From Bacteroidales bacterium (lineage in GTDB: Bacteria; Bacteroidota; Bacteroidia; Bacteroidales; JAADJA01): a stretch of 7,524 nucleotides of DNA. Shown here piece by piece: positions 1-6,969 of the stretch; the stretch's first letter is position 1; the number at the start of each line of letters is the position of its first letter. The notes below the pieces were generated by a model that was given only the letters and a program-made list of their open reading frames with translations, was not told where the DNA came from and ran no database searches. Location: contig JAIOTR010000358.1 of the NCBI GenBank assembly GCA_021106665.1, forward strand, positions 1 to 7,524. Reading direction: 5' to 3'. The position numbers and the translations under genes were made by a program.

Positions 1-81
1 AAGATTACGGCTGCAGGTGTTGCTGAAAGTCATCCGCATGATATTACCATTACCCGTGAAGCGCCAAATTACAGTCGGTAG
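1..81 (+). CDS. guaB: IMP dehydrogenase, C-terminal end (partial, cut by left edge)
   Basis: The first 81 bases read in frame 1 as 26 residues followed by TAG. The peptide contains AGVAESHPHDITITREAPNY. The elements ESHPHD and TREAPNYS are the characteristic end of bacterial IMP dehydrogenase, the enzyme that oxidises IMP to XMP with NAD+ in guanine nucleotide synthesis in the cytoplasm. Only the tail after the catalytic barrel is present, so the catalytic cysteine loop and CBS domains cannot be checked. The 405-bp gap to the next gene and a promoter in that gap suggest that guaB is not in the same transcription unit as the folding genes downstream. The identification rests on a short but distinctive stretch recognised from memory of the family. 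Confidence 0.88.
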   Translation, partial: KITAAGVAESHPHDITITREAPNYSR

Positions 82-128
82 CTTATTGAAATTAATGGTA
101 CTACTACGAATTTAGTGGAATATTAATA

Positions 129-297
129 AATGCTTAAATGAATGTCCAAAGGACTCCTATGGAGAATGCTAAAATGCAAGAATAAATATTTTGCCTTAGA
201 AGAAAAAAACAAAAAATATATTTGCAAATTATTTATTATCAAATGTTTAATTATTTCAAAGTATTTAAGCATTCCCGCATTTAATCATTCTTGCATT
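129..297. repeat. Cluster of inverted repeats built on AATGC / GCATT
   Basis: Two perfect 11-bp inverted pairs are present: AATGCTTAAAT (129-139) with ATTTAAGCATT (263-273), and AATGCAAGAAT (173-183) with ATTCTTGCATT (287-297). The two pairs cross rather than nest. Within them the word AATGC occurs at 129, 165 and 173, and its complement GCATT at 269, 277 and 293. The 13-bp stretch 165-177 also pairs imperfectly with 269-281 (5 bp, 3 mismatches, 5 bp). This could be a multi-site operator, folded 3' RNA of guaB, or the remains of a small non-coding element. The repeats are seen directly; the function is unknown. Confidence 0.55.
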
Positions 298-423
298 ACA
301 ATTAGGTTATTTGTATAAATTGAAAAATAATTTTTACCCACTAAAATGGTAGTAGAACCTATTTTTCTTGATCCGAATGTTAAAAAATTTAAAAATCATT
401 GAATCCGTTATTCCAAAAGTTTA

Positions 424-449
424 TTGTAATAATTAAAAAACTATCTTTG
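424..449 (+). promoter_or_regulatory. Predicted Bacteroidota-type promoter of the folding-factor cluster
   Basis: TATCTTTG at 442-449 matches the Bacteroidota -7 consensus TAnnTTTG and is followed by C. A TTG at 424-426 could act as the -33 element, but the 15-bp spacer is shorter than usual. Transcription would start near 453-458, leaving a leader of about 30 nt before the ATG at 487. The -7 match is strong; the -33 element is weak. Confidence 0.6.
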
Positions 450-486
450 CGCCTCAAAATAAATTAAGAAAATTATCCAAACATTA

Positions 487-2478
487 ATGAGTATGAATAA
501 ATTAAGGTATTTGATTTTAGGTTTAATTACAATTTTTGCAGTAACGCTTTACGCACAGGATGATAAGGCTTTGGTTACTATTGCCGGCGAGGATATTACT
601 ACAGGTGAATTTATGTATGTGTTTAATAAGAACAATACCCAGGAGGGAGTTGTAGATAAAAAATCCATTGAGGAGTATCTTGATCTGTATATCAATTTTA
701 AGTTAAAAGTTAAAGAAGCTGAAGAACTTGGTTACGATACAGTTTCAGCATTTAATGAAGAACTTAAAGGATATAGGGAGCAATTGGCCGAACCTTATTT
801 TGTAAATGATGAAATTATTGAAGAATTGCTCAAAGAGGCATATGATAGAAAAAAGGTTGATTTAAGAACCAGTCATATTCTTGTCAAGGTGGGACCGGCA
901 GCTATGCCCGAAGACACCCTGAAAGCGTATAATAAAATTATGGAGGCCAACGAGAGAATAGAAAATGGAGAAGATTTTGCAATTGTGGCCATTAATTTTT
1001 CTGAAGACCCATCTGCTCGCGACCGGCAGTCGCCCAGAAATAATAAAACCATTCCTGGTAATGGTGGCGATCTTGGGTACTTTACAGTATTCGATATGGT
1101 ATATCCATTTGAAACCGGAGCATACGGTACAGAAGTGGGTCAGCTCTCCAAACCGGTACGTTCCGATTTTGGTTATCACCTGATTAAAGTAACCGACAGG
1201 ATTCCGGCTCAGGGTTCTATTGAAGCTGCCCATTTGTATCTTCAGATGCCTGAAAATGCTACGGAGAAGGACTCTGCTGCCCTTATGTTAAAAGTCGATT
1301 CCATTTATCAAAGGATTATGGATGGAGAAAGTTATGATGATCTTGTTAAGGAGTATTCTGATGATAAAGGTTCTGCAACCAAAGGAGGACTGTTGCCTAA
1401 ATTTAATGTAAACAGGATGGTCCCTCAATTTATTGCGGTTATCAGTACTTTGCAGGATTCAGGTGATATTTCAAAACCTGTACTTACATCATATGGTTGG
1501 CATATTATAAAATTACACGGAAAAACCGGTGTTGCTCCTTTTGAAGATGTTGAGGAAGAAATGCGCAAAAGATTGAAAAAGGATAAAAGAGCACAAAAAA
1601 GCAGGGAAGTGATCATTAGCGATATTAGGAAAGAATATGGATATAAATTTATGAAAATAGATGCTGATGGATTTTACTATATGTTTGACTCAACAATATA
1701 TGAAGGAAAATGGGAAATTCCTGTTGACAAACAATTGCATTATATAATCTTTACATTAGGTGAGCAGAATTATACACAAAAAATGTTTGCTGAATATATA
1801 GCCAACAACCAGAATATTACCAAGGGTGAAAATATCAATGAGTTTGTGAATAATAAATTCAGAGAGTATTCTGATATCGAATGTAAAGCTTATGAGGATG
1901 CCAGGCTGGAAGATAAATATCCCGAATTTAAAGCGATTATGAAGGAATACAGGGATGGTATTCTGTTATTTGAACTGACCAATGATAAAATCTGGTCGTA
2001 TGCTACGAAAGATACTGTTGGGCTGAAAAATTATCACGAGCAACATAAGAAAGAATTTATGTGGGATACACGATTGGATGCCTCAATTTATACTTTTAAT
2101 GATACATCTTATGTCAATACTACCAGGGAACTGGTAAAGAGCGGGATGAGTGATGAGGATATCCTGTCGGAGATCAACCAGGATTCGTTGAATATTGTGA
2201 ATGTCAAGCGGAAAAAATTCCAGAAAGAGGATAATGACCTGATTGACTCTATTAAATGGAAAAAGGGTGTAACAGATAACCTGGATAAAAACGGAAAAAC
2301 TGTTTTTGTAGTTGTTCATGACAAATTGAGAGCTCAGCCAAAATCGTTTAATGAAGCACGCGGATTGATTACTGCAGGCTATCAGGAATACTTAGAAACA
2401 GAATGGATTAAAGAATTACGGGCTAAATACCCTGTTGAAATTCATGAAGAAGTTTTGTCTTCGTTGACAGATCAATAA
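487..2478 (+). CDS. Periplasmic peptidyl-prolyl isomerase with two parvulin (PpiC) domains
   Basis: This is a 663-residue exported folding factor. A signal peptide covers residues 1-23 (NKLRY, then a hydrophobic stretch ending LYA, with predicted cleavage before Q24). Residues 30-125 form a helical SurA/PrsA-like N-terminal region. The first parvulin domain spans about 127-237, with RTSHILV (H130), FSEDPSA, GGDLGYF and FGYHLIKV (H231); it carries a basic, Asn-rich insert of about a dozen residues (178-191) before GGDLG. The second domain spans about 246-346, with AAHLYL (H249), YSDDKGSATKGG and YGWHIIKL (H339). Residues 375-663 form a long, charged C-terminal region that I do not recognise. 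Parvulins catalyse cis-trans isomerisation of Xaa-Pro bonds, and both domains keep the paired histidines. It probably acts on proteins on their way to the outer membrane. The start may be ATG 487 or ATG 493; the latter gives a more typical signal peptide (MNKLRY). It leads the cluster that includes surA. Confidence 0.9.
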   Translation: MSMNKLRYLILGLITIFAVTLYAQDDKALVTIAGEDITTGEFMYVFNKNNTQEGVVDKKSIEEYLDLYINFKLKVKEAEELGYDTVSAFNEELKGYREQLAEPYFVNDEIIEELLKEAYDRKKVDLRTSHILVKVGPAAMPEDTLKAYNKIMEANERIENGEDFAIVAINFSEDPSARDRQSPRNNKTIPGNGGDLGYFTVFDMVYPFETGAYGTEVGQLSKPVRSDFGYHLIKVTDRIPAQGSIEAAHLYLQMPENATEKDSAALMLKVDSIYQRIMDGESYDDLVKEYSDDKGSATKGGLLPKFNVNRMVPQFIAVISTLQDSGDISKPVLTSYGWHIIKLHGKTGVAPFEDVEEEMRKRLKKDKRAQKSREVIISDIRKEYGYKFMKIDADGFYYMFDSTIYEGKWEIPVDKQLHYIIFTLGEQNYTQKMFAEYIANNQNITKGENINEFVNNKFREYSDIECKAYEDARLEDKYPEFKAIMKEYRDGILLFELTNDKIWSYATKDTVGLKNYHEQHKKEFMWDTRLDASIYTFNDTSYVNTTRELVKSGMSDEDILSEINQDSLNIVNVKRKKFQKEDNDLIDSIKWKKGVTDNLDKNGKTVFVVVHDKLRAQPKSFNEARGLITAGYQEYLETEWIKELRAKYPVEIHEEVLSSLTDQ

Positions 2479-2487
2479 ATATTTCAA

Positions 2488-3327
2488 TTGAAAAATTTCT
2501 TATTTCCGGTATTGATTTTACTTACCTCGTGTTTTAGTGGGGTTAACAAGAGTTCTGAAAATATTCTTGCACGGGTTTACAAAGAGTATCTCTACGAATC
2601 CGAATTAGAAGATGTGGTCCCGCAGGAAGCTAATCCTAAAGACAGTATTATAATTGTTCAGAACTATATCAATAACTGGGTATCACAGAAATTAATCCTG
2701 AATAAAGCCCATAGTAACCTGCTTGATGAGGATTTGCAGTTTGAAAAGCAATTAGAGGAGTACAGAAATTCACTTATCATTTATCAATATGAATCAAAAT
2801 TGATAAGCCAGAATCTGGATACCGTTGTTTCGGATGAAGAATTAGAGACATATTATAATGACAACCTCGGCAATTTTCAGTTGAAAGATAATATTGTTAA
2901 AATTTATTATGTCCGGTTTGATAGCGATATTCCTGAATTTAGAAAGGTCAGGAGATTTTTTTATTCAACGAATCCGGAACATAGAGATTCTTTGGAAGTT
3001 TATATTGAGAAGATTGCCGACCTATTCTATCTTGATGATGAAACCTGGATTTTATTTGATGATGTATTAAAATATGTGCCGATAAAAACATATAATCAGG
3101 AAGCATACTTGCAGAATCACAGGAAAATTGAGATCAAAGAAGAACCCTGGGTGTTTTTTGTGAATTTTACTGATTTTAAAATCAAGGATGGTGTATCACC
3201 CCTGAGTTTTGAAAAGGAGAACATCAGGCAAATAATAGTAAACAAAAGAAAGCTGGAATTAATCAGCCAGATGCGTAACGAGGTATTTCAGTCGGCATTG
3301 GATAATAGTGATTTTGAAATTTATTAA
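2488..3327 (+). CDS. SurA-like lipoprotein, degenerate parvulin-type chaperone
   Basis: The gene encodes 279 residues. The N-terminus MKNFLFPVLILLTSC is a lipoprotein signal with lipobox LTSC, so Cys15 should be lipidated and the protein tethered to a membrane. Residues 26-75 (ARVYKEYLYESELE, then a helix ending in QKLILNKA) resemble the N-terminal chaperone segment of SurA and PrsA proteins. A C-terminal helix (about 242-279, ending FQSALDNSDFEIY) resembles the closing helix of the same proteins. Between them, about 133-230, where a parvulin domain would sit, I find neither HIL nor GxHII motifs, so isomerase activity is doubtful and a chaperone role is more likely. The start is TTG: an in-frame TAA of the preceding gene lies at 2476-2478, and no ATG falls between it and the signal peptide. 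The gene follows 9 bp after that stop, which implies co-transcription and perhaps translational coupling. The family assignment is inferred from outline and neighbours. Confidence 0.75.
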   Translation: MKNFLFPVLILLTSCFSGVNKSSENILARVYKEYLYESELEDVVPQEANPKDSIIIVQNYINNWVSQKLILNKAHSNLLDEDLQFEKQLEEYRNSLIIYQYESKLISQNLDTVVSDEELETYYNDNLGNFQLKDNIVKIYYVRFDSDIPEFRKVRRFFYSTNPEHRDSLEVYIEKIADLFYLDDETWILFDDVLKYVPIKTYNQEAYLQNHRKIEIKEEPWVFFVNFTDFKIKDGVSPLSFEKENIRQIIVNKRKLELISQMRNEVFQSALDNSDFEIY

Positions 3328-3423
3328 TTGATGTCATACTTTTTAGTGCTTTTATTTGTTATTTAATCAATATTTATTGTACGAATCCAGGGAGTAAATT
3401 TTTATAATAGTTCTTTTGAAAAG

Positions 3424-4785
3424 ATGTTTAAAAAAATTAGAAAAGTAGTTTTTATATCAACATTCATTCTTTTTTGTGGGTTTTTACAAGCACAAGAAGA
3501 AGGAAAAGTCATTGATCAGGTAGTTGCTGTGGTTGGAGGGAATATAATTCTTGAATCTGAAATTGAGGCTCAGTATATTCAATACAGGATGCAGGAAGGT
3601 GTATCAGGCAGTGCAACAACAATTAAATGTTCCTTGTTCGAAAATATGCTGTATCAGAAATTGCTTTTAAACCAGGCCGAACTCGATAGTGTTGAGGTTT
3701 CTGATGCAATGGTAGAATCGGAGATGGACAGGCGATTAAGACATTACATTTCACTGATCGGTTCACTTGAAAAGTTTGAAGAATTTTACCAGAAATCCGT
3801 ACTTGAATTCAAAGATGAGCTAAGAGAGCAGGTTAAAGAAATGATGCTTGTAGAAAGTGTTCAGCAAACCATCACATCCGAAATAAATATAACACCCTCC
3901 GAAGTAAAATCATTTTTTAAAGATGTTCCAAAAGACAGCATTCCCTTTATTAATTCAGAGGTTGAAATTGCGCAAATTGTAAAACTTCCCCCAATAAACA
4001 AGGAAGAAGAGGAAAGAGTAAAAAATAAACTTCAGGAATTAAAATTCAGGGTATTAAATGGTGAAAATTTTGCGACCCTTGCCATTTTGTATTCAGAGGA
4101 TCCCGGATCTGCCAAAGATGGAGGTGAGCTTGGTATGTTTGGCCGCGGTGAGATGTTCCCTCAATTTGAAGCAGCAGCTTTCAGTCTCAAAGAGAACGAA
4201 GTGTCGGATGTTGTTGAAACAGAAGCGGGATTCCATATTTTAGAAATGATAGAAAGAAGGGGTGAATACGTTAATGTTCGCCATATATTATTGCGACCCA
4301 AAGTATCGCCAATGGATCTTGCCCGGGCAAAAGTTGAACTTGACAGCATTGCATCCTTTATTGAAGCAGAAGAGTACTCGTTTGAAGAAGCAGTTGTGAA
4401 ATTTTCTGATGACCCAAGTAAAAATAATGGGGGATTATTGCTTAATCCATTTACAGGTACTTCGTTTTTTGAATCGGACCAGCTTGATCCAAAAGTCTTC
4501 TTCGTAATTGATAAACTTGAGATTGGCGAAATTTCTGCCCCGGTCCAGTTCCAGACTGAAGATGGGAAAGATGCTTACAGAATTCTATACCTGAGAAAAA
4601 GAACAGATCCACATAAAGCCAATTTAAAGCAAGATTATGATAAAATCCAGGAATGGGCGCTTGAACAGAAAAAAATGGATGTGGTAAATGAATGGATCAC
4701 TGATAAAGCTGCCAATACCTATGTTAAAATCATCGACAAATTCAACGATTGTGATTTTACAAATTCTTGGGGCAATTACAATTGA
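3424..4785 (+). CDS. surA: Periplasmic chaperone and peptidyl-prolyl isomerase SurA
   Basis: The gene encodes 453 residues, near the usual SurA length. A signal peptide (1-23, ending LQA, cleavage before Q24) is followed by the SurA N-terminal domain, beginning IDQVVAVVGGNIILESEIE (30-48) and continuing through helices to about 165. Parvulin domain 1 is about 179-278 (YSEDPGSA, GGELGMFGRGEMFPQFE, AGFHILEM with H271), and domain 2 about 284-393 (RHILLRP with H287, FSDDPS, NGGLL, AYRILYL). A short C-terminal helix follows (400-435). SurA escorts unfolded outer-membrane proteins through the periplasm to the BAM complex. Domain 1 has Gln184 in place of the first conserved histidine, while domain 2 has Arg386 in place of the second. 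The gene starts 96 bp after the lipoprotein gene; I see no clear TAnnTTTG box in that gap, so read-through from upstream is likely. Confidence 0.93.
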   Translation: MFKKIRKVVFISTFILFCGFLQAQEEGKVIDQVVAVVGGNIILESEIEAQYIQYRMQEGVSGSATTIKCSLFENMLYQKLLLNQAELDSVEVSDAMVESEMDRRLRHYISLIGSLEKFEEFYQKSVLEFKDELREQVKEMMLVESVQQTITSEINITPSEVKSFFKDVPKDSIPFINSEVEIAQIVKLPPINKEEEERVKNKLQELKFRVLNGENFATLAILYSEDPGSAKDGGELGMFGRGEMFPQFEAAAFSLKENEVSDVVETEAGFHILEMIERRGEYVNVRHILLRPKVSPMDLARAKVELDSIASFIEAEEYSFEEAVVKFSDDPSKNNGGLLLNPFTGTSFFESDQLDPKVFFVIDKLEIGEISAPVQFQTEDGKDAYRILYLRKRTDPHKANLKQDYDKIQEWALEQKKMDVVNEWITDKAANTYVKIIDKFNDCDFTNSWGNYN

Positions 4786-4840
4786 TAATAGTTATTCCTG
4801 TTTTTTGTCGAAAAATAAATGATGATATTAATATTTAACC

Positions 4841-5803
4841 ATGTATAAATCAGATAAAGAAGCAATTGATGCTTTTGTAGAAAATTATAATACTCTTAAA
4901 AGTGAAATAGCCAAAGTTATTATTGGGCAGGAACGGGTAGTGCAGGATGTTTTAATTGCTGTTTTCAGCAAGGGACATGGTTTATTGGTTGGTGTACCCG
5001 GACTGGCCAAGACATTGTTGGTAAATACTATATCACGGGTGTTGGGATTGAGCTATAAGCGGATTCAGTTTACGCCCGATTTAATGCCTTCGGATATCCT
5101 TGGAACTGAAATTCTTGACGAAAGCAGGCATTTCAGATTTATCAAAGGACCTGTGTTTGCCAATATTATTTTGGCAGACGAAATTAACAGAACACCTCCC
5201 AAAACACAGTCAGCTTTATTAGAAGCCATGCAGGAACAGGCTGTTACTATTGCTGGTAAAAGATATACGCTGGATGAACCTTTTTTCGTTCTGGCCACAC
5301 AAAACCCAATTGAGCAGGAAGGAACATATCCATTACCTGAAGCACAACTCGATCGTTTTATGTTTAACATCTGGCTCGATTACCCTTCTTTTGATGAAGA
5401 GATAAATGTGGTTAAAGCCACTACAACAGAGCATATACCAGATCCAAAAGTTATTTTAAAAACGGAAGAGATCATATATTTCCAGAATCTTATCAGAAGA
5501 ATCCCTGTCCCTGATAATGTTTTTGAATATGCTGTTAAGCTGGCGAGCAAAACCCGGCCTGGAGCAAATGGTTCTCATATCTGGGCAAATGATTACTTAA
5601 CCTGGGGTGCAGGGCCAAGGGCTTCTCAATATTTAATTATCGGTGCCAAATGTCATGGGGCCATTAACGGTAAATATTCTCCTGACATAGAAGATGTGCA
5701 GGCAGTGGCAACAACTGTCTTACGGCACCGTTTAATCAGAAATTATAAAGCAGAAGCTGAAGGAATTAAAGTGGAACATATTATTGATGAATTGTTGAAA
5801 TAA
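4841..5803 (+). CDS. MoxR-family AAA+ ATPase
   Basis: This 320-residue cytoplasmic protein has the full set of MoxR motifs. IIGQERVV (27-34) is the N-linker, GVPGLAKT (51-58) is Walker A with K57 and T58, and IILADE (109-114) is Walker B with D113 and E114. ATQNP (152-156) carries sensor 1 N155, LDRF (170-173) carries the putative arginine finger R172, and WGAGPRAS (255-262) carries the sensor 2 arginine R260. No key residue is missing. The C-terminal lid (about 205-320) is complete. MoxR ATPases are thought to act as chaperones that activate partner proteins, often with von Willebrand (MIDAS) domains. Their genes normally precede a DUF58 gene and Bat-type genes; here the next gene is an unrelated flavoprotein with its own promoter. 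It lies 55 bp after surA, so it may be the last gene of that unit. There is no visible ribosome-binding site, as is usual in this phylum. The specific client cannot be told from the sequence. Confidence 0.93.
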   Translation: MYKSDKEAIDAFVENYNTLKSEIAKVIIGQERVVQDVLIAVFSKGHGLLVGVPGLAKTLLVNTISRVLGLSYKRIQFTPDLMPSDILGTEILDESRHFRFIKGPVFANIILADEINRTPPKTQSALLEAMQEQAVTIAGKRYTLDEPFFVLATQNPIEQEGTYPLPEAQLDRFMFNIWLDYPSFDEEINVVKATTTEHIPDPKVILKTEEIIYFQNLIRRIPVPDNVFEYAVKLASKTRPGANGSHIWANDYLTWGAGPRASQYLIIGAKCHGAINGKYSPDIEDVQAVATTVLRHRLIRNYKAEAEGIKVEHIIDELLK

Positions 5804-5809
5804 TAAATC

Positions 5810-5837
5810 TTGCCTTTGAATGATTTTTTTATTTTTG
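5810..5837 (+). promoter_or_regulatory. Predicted Bacteroidota-type promoter of the DHOD-like gene
   Basis: TATTTTTG at 5830-5837 fits the -7 consensus TAnnTTTG and is followed by C. A TTG at 5810-5812 lies 17 bp upstream and can serve as the -33 element. Initiation near 5842-5846 would give a leader of about 25-30 nt before the ATG at 5871. It begins 7 bp after the moxR stop, so the flavoprotein gene is probably transcribed separately. Confidence 0.6.
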
Positions 5838-5870
5838 CATTAATAGAGTTAAATAAAATATTTAAAAAGC

Positions 5871-6863
5871 ATGGTAGATTTACAAACAAAGTATTTAGGG
5901 TTTACGCTTAAAAACCCTATTATTGTTGGTAGTTCAGGATTAACCGATTCGGCTGATAAAATTAAAAAGCTGGAAGAAAACGGCGCTGCTGCTGTAGTAT
6001 TAAAATCCATCTTTGAAGAGGAAATAACCCTTGAATATGAAAAGATCGTTGCGGAAGAAGCCCCCAAAAGGTACAAGGATGAGTTCCTCGATTATCTTGA
6101 TTATAAGATAAAAGACGAAAATATAAATAACTATGTTAAACTGATTTCGGAAGCAAAAAAAGCGGTTGATATTCCGGTTATTGCAAGTGTGAATTGCTCG
6201 CAGAAACATGAATGGACCAATTTTGCAAAAGCCATTGAAGAAGCAGGCGCCGATGCCCTGGAAGTGAATTTATTTTTCTTGCCTTCCAATCTCAATAAAA
6301 CCCAGGATGAAACCGAGCAAATGTACTTTGAAATTATCAGGAAACTAAAGGAAAAGATTGATATTCCCATTGCACTAAAGATCAGTTTTTATTTTACTAC
6401 CCTTGCAACCACCATTCAAAAATTATCCGAATCAGGAATTAACGCTTTGGTGCTTTTTAATCGTTTTTACAGCCCCGATTTTGATATTGATAAAATGGAA
6501 GTTACATCTACCAATGTTTTAAGTCATCCTGATGAGCTTGCAATTTCACTCCGCTGGATAGCCATTATGGCCAACAGGGTACAATGTGACCTGGCTGCAT
6601 CCACAGGGGTCCATGATGGAAGTGGTGTAATTAAGCAACTACTTGCCGGAGCCAATGCAGTTCAGGTGGTATCTTCCATTTATAACAACGGCCCTGAAAA
6701 AATTCAGAATATGCTCAAAGATATGAAGAAGTGGATGCTCAGCCACGATTTTAAAACTATAAATGACTTCAGGGGTAAACTAAGCCAGACAAAAAGCGGA
6801 AACCCATCAGTATACGAGAGGGTACAGTTTATGAAGTATTTCAGTGACAGGGATAAAGGTTAA
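5871..6863 (+). CDS. Dihydroorotate dehydrogenase-like flavoprotein (not a typical PyrD)
   Basis: This 330-residue protein is predicted to be a cytoplasmic FMN-binding TIM barrel of the dihydroorotate dehydrogenase superfamily. The start LQTKYLGFTLKNPIIVGSSGLT (4-25) is the family's first strand. VVLKSIF (42-48) carries the lysine equivalent to the flavin-contacting Lys of class 1 enzymes (K45). ASVNCS (105-110), LEVNLF (130-135), ALKISFYF (168-175, K170), LFNRFY (195-200, N197) and ASTGVHDG (243-250) plus AVQVVSSI (263-270) follow in the expected order; the last two form the FMN phosphate site. In true class 1 PyrD the strand at 133-138 reads NxSCPN, with the catalytic cysteine. Here it reads NLFFLP, so F136 occupies that place and no nearby Cys or Ser obviously replaces it. 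It matches the group known as dihydroorotate dehydrogenase-like protein, whose reaction is not established to my knowledge. I would not call it pyrD. It has its own promoter and no pyrimidine-pathway neighbour. Confidence 0.88.
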   Translation: MVDLQTKYLGFTLKNPIIVGSSGLTDSADKIKKLEENGAAAVVLKSIFEEEITLEYEKIVAEEAPKRYKDEFLDYLDYKIKDENINNYVKLISEAKKAVDIPVIASVNCSQKHEWTNFAKAIEEAGADALEVNLFFLPSNLNKTQDETEQMYFEIIRKLKEKIDIPIALKISFYFTTLATTIQKLSESGINALVLFNRFYSPDFDIDKMEVTSTNVLSHPDELAISLRWIAIMANRVQCDLAASTGVHDGSGVIKQLLAGANAVQVVSSIYNNGPEKIQNMLKDMKKWMLSHDFKTINDFRGKLSQTKSGNPSVYERVQFMKYFSDRDKG

Positions 6864-6868
6864 GACCC

Positions 6869-6903
6869 AAGTATAAAGTAAAAAGTTAAAAGTAAAAAGG
6901 AAA
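6869..6903 (+). repeat. 7-bp tandem repeat, block 1 (consensus AAGTAAA, 5 units)
   Basis: Five consecutive 7-bp units keep perfect register from 6869 to 6903. The first three bases, AAG, are kept in all five, while the last four vary around TAAA. The block begins 6 bp after the stop codon of the DHOD-like gene. It is purine-rich on the + strand. A unit of 7 is not a multiple of 3, so the block is not a coding repeat. Confidence 0.75.
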
Positions 6904-6912
6904 CAAGGAAAA

Positions 6913-6940
6913 AGTAGGCAGTGAGCAGTAGGCAGTCAGC
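6913..6940 (+). repeat. 7-bp tandem repeat, block 2 (consensus AGTAGGC, 4 units)
   Basis: Four consecutive units occur in perfect register: AGTAGGC, AGTGAGC, AGTAGGC, AGTCAGC. AGT at the start and GC at the end are kept in all four. The word is different from the repeats on either side and more GC-rich than its surroundings. It shares the core AGTA with block 1. Confidence 0.8.
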
Positions 6941-6969
6941 AATTATTAGATTCCCTTAACTTAGAATCA

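Larger units (their letters stand above)
82..486. other. Intergenic region of 405 bp between guaB and the folding-factor cluster
   Basis: No reading frame of useful length and no tRNA-like or rRNA-like structure is seen here. The stretch is very AT-rich. It holds two small adjacent hairpins (GTCC-AAA-GGAC at 144-154 and CTCC-TAT-GGAG at 154-164), a set of AATGC and GCATT words forming inverted repeats (129-297), and a promoter (about 424-449). The small hairpins are not followed by a T run, so they do not look like an ordinary intrinsic terminator for guaB. Confidence 0.7.

Noticed and set aside
144..164. Two small hairpins after guaB as a transcription terminator
   Set aside because: The stems are 4 bp each and no T run follows; they are recorded only as part of the intergenic region.
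862..1233. Reading frame of 123 residues on the - strand inside the first parvulin gene
   Set aside because: It lies wholly opposite a well-supported gene, has no recognisable domain and no promoter; it is a shadow frame.
3403..3408. TATAAT box upstream of surA
   Set aside because: Bacteroidota primary sigma factor uses TAnnTTTG rather than TATAAT, and such words are common by chance in AT-rich gaps.
4786..4807. Possible terminator after surA (ATAA-TAG-TTAT followed by a T run)
   Set aside because: The stem is only 4 A-T pairs and there are other bases between stem and T run, so it is too weak to call in AT-rich DNA.
5065..5370. Reading frame of 101 residues on the - strand inside moxR
   Set aside because: It overlaps the Walker B and sensor 1 coding region, which is clearly read on the + strand; no independent coding sign.
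5849..6370. Several short - strand frames across the start of the DHOD-like gene
   Set aside because: They overlap a conserved flavoprotein gene and show no family resemblance or start context.
6949..6968. GATTC...GAATC hairpin between repeat blocks 2 and 3
   Set aside because: A 5-bp stem with a 10-nt loop and no T run is expected by chance.
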